NCBI RefSeq assembly: GCF_003014595.1
Contig: NZ_PYGK01000001.1
Coordinates: forward strand, 800,724-864,723
Source of the DNA: Chitinophaga ginsengisoli
GTDB taxonomy: Bacteria; Bacteroidota; Bacteroidia; Chitinophagales; Chitinophagaceae
Length of the DNA: 64,000 bases
Direction of reading: 5' to 3'
Of this stretch, positions 60,532 to 64,000 are shown one piece after another. The position numbers were made by a program, and so were the translations under genes. The notes under the pieces were generated by a model. It did no database searches. It had not been told where the DNA came from and was given only the letters and a program-made list of their open reading frames with translations. Every line of letters begins with the position of its first letter. Position 1 is the stretch's first letter.

Positions 60532-62337
60532 TTACTTAAAGTGCTTCAGCAAAATGATTTCTTTTTCTGTCAGGAAACGCCATTTACCACGATTGATATT
60601 CTTCTTGGTAAGACCGGCATAAGTAACGCGGTCCAGCTTTTCCACGTCGTATTCAAGATGTTCGAAAATACGGCGAACGATGCGGTTCTTACCGCTATGG
60701 ATCTCAATACCAACCTGGGTTTTATCGCCAGCTTCCACATAACCGAGGGCATCTACGTTTGCTATTCCATCTTCCAGTGTCACACCCTGCAGGATCTTTT
60801 CGAAATCCGCTTTGGTTAAGGGCTTGTTCAGGCCTACATGGTATATTTTCTTGATATTATGCTTCGGATGCGCCAGTTTCTGAGCCAGTTCGCCATCGTT
60901 GGTCAGCAGCAGCAAGCCGGAAGTATTGCGGTCCAGGCGACCTACAGGATATACACGCTGGTCTTCTGTCACGGCGTCTTCGATCAGTTCCATCACTGTT
61001 TTACGGCCTTCAGGATCATCGGTGGTGGTGATGTATCCTTTGGGTTTGTTGAGCAGGATGTATACCAGGTTTTTCTGGATGGAGATACGTTTATTGCTGA
61101 TCGCCACATCGTCTTTAGCGGTGACTTTAAAGGCTGGTTCGGTTACCAGCGTACCATTTACGGTCACTTTCCCTTCTTTCACAAAATCCACCGCCTTTCT
61201 GCGGGAGCAAAGTCCGGAGTGGGCGATATATTTATTCAGCGGCATTTCGCCGTTATTATTGCTGCTTTCTTCTTTTTTAGAAGACCTTTTGCTGAATGGA
61301 GCGCTGTCATCGCTATGGCGGGCTTTTCTCACTGCAGATTTACGGTCCTGTTTATCGGCGAACCGCTCATTGGCAGAGTCAAAATATTTTTTCCGGTTAA
61401 AGCCACTAGGCGTAGGACGTTCCTCGCGGGAACTGCCACGTTTACCTGCCTTACGTTCTGATGGACCGTGGAAGGCACTGTCATCGCCCTGAGGGCGTGG
61501 TTTGAAAGGCGTTCTGCCATTGGCGGTCTTGCGAGCGGGCTCTATACGTGGCCTGCGGGATGTCTTATCCCTTTCAGAGCGTTTGGTGCCCGGAATTTCG
61601 GATGCATTAGCGCTACGGGTACGTTCAGGTTTACCTTCTGTTGTTTTACCGGGATGGAAACTGCTATCGTCTTTTGGCTTACGGTCGGAGGAAAAGGAAC
61701 GTTCGGGTCTGCCTTCCGTTCTTTTTGACGGCCGGCCGCTGTCGTCATTATTACGTTTACGGTCACCACGGTCGGTCCCGAAAGGGCGTTCCGATTTCCT
61801 GGCATCACTGCGGCCAGGGCGGGTATTTTCGTCGTTATCACGTTTGCGGTCGGTCCCGAAAGGGCGTTCCGATTTCCTGGCATCACTGCGGCCAGGGCGG
61901 GTATTTTCGTCGTTATCACGTTTGCGGTCGGTCCCGAAAGGGCGTTCCGATTTCCTGGCATCACTGCGGCCAGGGCGGGTATTTTCGTCGTTATCACGTT
62001 TGCGGTCGGTCCCGAAAGGGCGTTCCGATTTCCTGGCATCACTGCGGCCAGGGCGGGTATTTTCGTCGTTATCACGTTTGCGGTCGGTCCCGAAAGGACG
62101 TTCTGATTTCCTGGCATCGCCGCGACCAGGGCGGGCATTTTCGTCGTTATCACGTTTGCGGTCGGTCCCGAAAGGACGTTCTGATTTCCTGGCATCGCCG
62201 CGACCAGGGCGGGCATTGTCGTCATTGCCACGCTTACGATCTGAAGCGTTCGTACGCGGGGTAGATTTATTGGAACTGCTGTTCTTATTTTCCTTGAAAG
62301 GGGAAAATCCTTTCTTAGCAGGTGTATTTTTTCTCAT
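60532..62337 (-). CDS. RluB/RsuA-family pseudouridine synthase with repetitive basic tail
   Basis: 601 residues. Residues about 30-190 are six tandem 26-residue units of the type DRKRDNDENTRPGRSD plus ARKSERPFGT; then about 170 residues of Arg/Lys/Ser-rich low-complexity sequence follow. The enzyme part starts near residue 370: an S4 domain (LNKYIAHSGLCSRRKAVDFV) and the catalytic domain (LLNKPKGYITTTDDP, VGRLDRNTSGLLLLTNDG, KIYHVGLNKPLT, GKNRIVRRIFEHL). This is the RsuA/RluB/RluE/RluF family acting on rRNA. The basic tail may bind RNA or ribosomes; inference. Normal RluB-like enzymes are about 240-300 residues. Confidence 0.92.
   Translation of the reverse strand: MRKNTPAKKGFSPFKENKNSSSNKSTPRTNASDRKRGNDDNARPGRGDARKSERPFGTDRKRDNDENARPGRGDARKSERPFGTDRKRDNDENTRPGRSDARKSERPFGTDRKRDNDENTRPGRSDARKSERPFGTDRKRDNDENTRPGRSDARKSERPFGTDRKRDNDENTRPGRSDARKSERPFGTDRGDRKRNNDDSGRPSKRTEGRPERSFSSDRKPKDDSSFHPGKTTEGKPERTRSANASEIPGTKRSERDKTSRRPRIEPARKTANGRTPFKPRPQGDDSAFHGPSERKAGKRGSSREERPTPSGFNRKKYFDSANERFADKQDRKSAVRKARHSDDSAPFSKRSSKKEESSNNNGEMPLNKYIAHSGLCSRRKAVDFVKEGKVTVNGTLVTEPAFKVTAKDDVAISNKRISIQKNLVYILLNKPKGYITTTDDPEGRKTVMELIEDAVTEDQRVYPVGRLDRNTSGLLLLTNDGELAQKLAHPKHNIKKIYHVGLNKPLTKADFEKILQGVTLEDGIANVDALGYVEAGDKTQVGIEIHSGKNRIVRRIFEHLEYDVEKLDRVTYAGLTKKNINRGKWRFLTEKEIILLKHFK
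61771..62238 (-). repeat. Six 78-bp in-frame tandem repeats
   Basis: The unit beginning GTCGGTCCCGAAAGG recurs at 61771, 61849, 61927, 62005, 62083 and 62161, exactly 78 bp apart. The four central copies are near-identical, while the outer copies at 62083 and 62161 share variants (GGACGTTCT, CGCCGCGACC). 78 is divisible by three, so copy number can change without breaking the protein frame. Confidence 0.95.
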
Positions 62338-62371
62338 CTGTTAAATTTTGTAATTGTTTGCAGGTAGCTGA

Positions 62372-63415
62372 TCAACCTTTATTGGCCAATTGTCCGCAGG
62401 CGGCGTCAATGTCTTTACCGCGGCTGCGCCTCAGGCGTGCATTCACCCTGTGTTTAGTCAGGTATTCCATGAACGCTTCGGCAACGTCCTCATCCGGTTT
62501 CATAAAGCGGGCGTTGGAGATCGGATTATATTCAATAACGTTGACCAGATCTGCTGGTACCTGGCGGTATATACGGATCAGTTCATCGGCATCCTTGAAG
62601 GAGTCGTTAAAGTCCTTAAAGAGGATATATTCAAATGATATCTGGTTCTGTGTAGCTTTATAGAAATAGTTGAGGGCTTCAATCAATGCCTTCAGGTTGT
62701 TGGTATCGTTGATAGGCATGATCTGGCTGCGTTTCTCGTCGTTAGCAGCGTGCAGGGACAGCGCCAGGTTGAATTTCACCTTATCATCTCCCAGCTGGCG
62801 GATCATTTTGGCCACCCCTGCGGTAGATACCGTGATACGCCTTGGGGACATGCCCAGGCCATCAGGAGCCGTGATGCGTTCAATGGACTGTAATACGTTC
62901 TTGTAGTTGAGGAGGGGTTCACCCATACCCATGTACACGATATTACTGAGTTTCTTGCCATAGGCTTCCATTGCCTGCTGGTTCAGCAGGGCCACTTCGT
63001 CGTATATTTCGTCGTAATCCAGGTTACGTTTACGGTCCATATAGCCCGTAGCACAGAACTTGCAGCTCAGGCTGCAGCCTACCTGGGAGGAGACACAGGC
63101 AGTCTGCCTGGTATCTGTAGGGATCAGCACGCCTTCCACAAGGTGCCCGTCATGCAGGCGGAAGCGGCTCTTGATGGTACCGTCATTGCTGTGCTGGGTA
63201 GTGTCCACCGTAATGGCGGGAAGTGTAAAGTGCTGTTCTAATTTGTTGCGTAAGTCTTTGGAAATGTTGGTCATAGCGTCAAAGCTGCCGGCGTGTTTCA
63301 GCCACAACCACTCATACACCTGTTTGGCGCGGAAGGGTTTTTCCTCTATTGACCCAAAGTATTCCTGTAATTCCGGCAAGCTGAGGTGCCGGATATTTGT
63401 TTTGCCCGATTTCAT
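62372..63415 (-). CDS. rlmN: Dual-specificity RNA methyltransferase RlmN
   Basis: 347 residues. A radical SAM enzyme that methylates C2 of A2503 in 23S rRNA and A37 in some tRNAs. The 4Fe-4S site is the CxxxCxxC in GCSLSCKFCATGYMD, preceded by TACVSSQVG; SAM-binding GMGEPLLNYKNVLQSI and the Ser/His region SLHAANDEKRSQIMP are present. The C-terminal Cys for methyl transfer fits CGQLANKG. It is 34 bp upstream of the pseudouridine synthase gene on the same strand, so all three RNA-modifying genes may form one unit. Confidence 0.95.
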   Translation of the reverse strand: MKSGKTNIRHLSLPELQEYFGSIEEKPFRAKQVYEWLWLKHAGSFDAMTNISKDLRNKLEQHFTLPAITVDTTQHSNDGTIKSRFRLHDGHLVEGVLIPTDTRQTACVSSQVGCSLSCKFCATGYMDRKRNLDYDEIYDEVALLNQQAMEAYGKKLSNIVYMGMGEPLLNYKNVLQSIERITAPDGLGMSPRRITVSTAGVAKMIRQLGDDKVKFNLALSLHAANDEKRSQIMPINDTNNLKALIEALNYFYKATQNQISFEYILFKDFNDSFKDADELIRIYRQVPADLVNVIEYNPISNARFMKPDEDVAEAFMEYLTKHRVNARLRRSRGKDIDAACGQLANKG

Positions 63416-63660
63416 TCCTGACCTTTAAATGAGATAATGTCTGCCTTACGGCAGTCGGTAGTAAGCTGCGAAGGTACGATATTTTAAGGCATTGACCATA
63501 ATCTGGTACCGGTGGTATATTTCTGGTGGTCTTCACCTCTGCGTCTTCTCTCCGTCTTCTCTGCTAAACCTCTGCTTGTTCTCTCACGCTTTTTGGTTAA
63601 AATAACATCAGAGGTGTTCCTGTTTAGGTATGTTTTATAGCGGATTAACCCTTGTGCTTC

Positions 63661-63715
63661 TTCGACGCTAATTCGACGCTAATTCGTCGCTTGTTCGAAC
63701 ACTGTTCGACCGGGG
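63661..63715 (+). repeat. 11-bp iterons, TTCG-phased
   Basis: Five units of exactly 11 bp start with TTCG: TTCGACGCTAA twice, then TTCGTCGCTTG, TTCGAACACTG and TTCGACCGGGG. The phase is constant although the other bases vary. The spacing is close to one turn of the DNA helix. Confidence 0.85.
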
Positions 63716-63781
63716 GATTGTGTTAAAATAATATCGGTATGATTCCTCGCGTTATTGGCCCCGTCCCCCGGGGTTGTCATC

Positions 63782-63998
63782 CCGTCCCCGGGGTTGTCAC
63801 CCCGCGCTACAAACAATGGGACTCCTGACGGAGTCCTATTGCCGCGAATGATTCCGTTGTGGATAAATCCCGTGTCGGGTCGTTATTATTCCGTCCCCGG
63901 GGTTGCACCCCGCGCTACAAACAATGGGACTCCTAGCGGAGTCCTATTGCTGCGAATGATTCCGTTGTGGATAAATCCCGTGTCGGGTTGTTATTATT
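63782..63998. repeat. Structured repeat, two copies of about 109 bp, continuing beyond the window
   Basis: Copy 1 is 63782-63890 and copy 2 is 63891-63998; the next bases are CC, as in the start of a unit. A truncated copy (CCCCGTCCCCCGGGGTTGTC) lies just upstream. Each unit contains small inverted repeats GGGGT/ACCCC, GACTCC/GGAGTC and CCCG/CGGG. The copies differ only at a few positions, including the two hairpin loops. Confidence 0.9.
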
Positions 63999-64000
63999 CC

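Larger units (their letters stand above)
63416..64000. other. Repeat-rich intergenic region at the window end
   Basis: No credible coding frame is seen. It holds a TACCTTCG box at 63469-63476 that may serve rlmN, an imperfect pair of direct repeats (63595-63622 and 63721-63748), an 11-bp iteron block, and tandem 109-bp units that continue past the window. Confidence 0.7.

Noticed and set aside
61771..62238. CRISPR-like array
   Set aside because: The units are directly adjacent without unique spacers and they encode protein.
61502..62344. Long open frames on the plus strand across the 78-bp repeats
   Set aside because: 78 is a multiple of three, so any frame without a stop in one unit stays open through the array. 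The minus strand has a complete enzyme, so the others are artefacts.
63782..64000. CRISPR array at the window end
   Set aside because: The units are long, abutting and nearly identical along their whole length; there are no spacers or cas genes.

Overview
The window looks like a chromosomal segment of a Bacteroidota bacterium, most likely Chitinophagaceae and possibly Chitinophaga; the genus is an inference. The sequence shows type IX secretion and gliding genes (gldA, gldJ, porU, porV and a PorP/SprF protein), an ECF sigma/FecR pair, bshA of bacillithiol synthesis, a DUF4292/EnvC-like envelope cluster, and TAnnTTTG boxes (the Bacteroidota -7 promoter element) just upstream of many start codons. 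I saw no rRNA, tRNA, CRISPR array, insertion sequence or prophage.

Layout. 1-10.5 kb: end of an AIM24-family gene, kynureninase, a 2H phosphoesterase with a long glycine/arginine-rich tail, an ECF sigma/FecR pair with a GIN-domain lipoprotein, a Bax-inhibitor-like membrane protein, and a lone 2-oxoacid:ferredoxin oxidoreductase alpha subunit. 10.5-17.8 kb: Gfo/Idh/MocA dehydrogenase, nucleoside-permease-type MFS transporter, DUF2071 protein, endonuclease III, an FtsB/DivIC-like protein, enolase, GldA. 18.1-27.9 kb: a twelve-gene tellurium-resistance-type (Ter) operon. 28-33 kb: intradiol dioxygenase, LytS/LytR-type two-component pair, M23 peptidase and a Bcp peroxiredoxin. 33-45.1 kb: gldJ divergent from porU-porV, then ispF, dut, a TPR lipoprotein, a DUF4292 lipoprotein and an EnvC-like protein. 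45.2-58 kb: bshA, M28 peptidase, RsmI-like methyltransferase, EI24 protein, PorP/SprF, upp, a vWA protein with a SusC-like N terminus, an AnmK-like kinase, adenine deaminase, and a WYL regulator. 58-64 kb: an unknown gene, 1-Cys peroxiredoxin, two pseudouridine synthases (one with six 78-bp repeats), rlmN, and a non-coding tail holding 11-bp iterons and 109-bp structured repeats that run off the window.

The most notable system is the Ter operon (18117-27919). It encodes three TerD proteins, three TerY-like vWA proteins (the last with a cysteine-rich tail), a HAD-like protein and a phosphoribosyltransferase-like protein, a two-helix YggT-like membrane protein, a PP2C phosphatase with an Ig-like N-terminal domain, a protein kinase with a zinc-finger-like tail, and TerC. 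Genes abut or overlap, and a strong terminator follows terC. The make-up fits a membrane-associated metal- or stress-sensing system with a kinase/phosphatase switch and a module that may make or process a nucleotide-like metabolite. The family assignments are well supported; the joint function is inference.

Other things worth a second look: two putative RNA-acting enzymes with repetitive disordered N termini, two 30-bp perfect hairpins between convergent genes, and the repeat-rich right edge.
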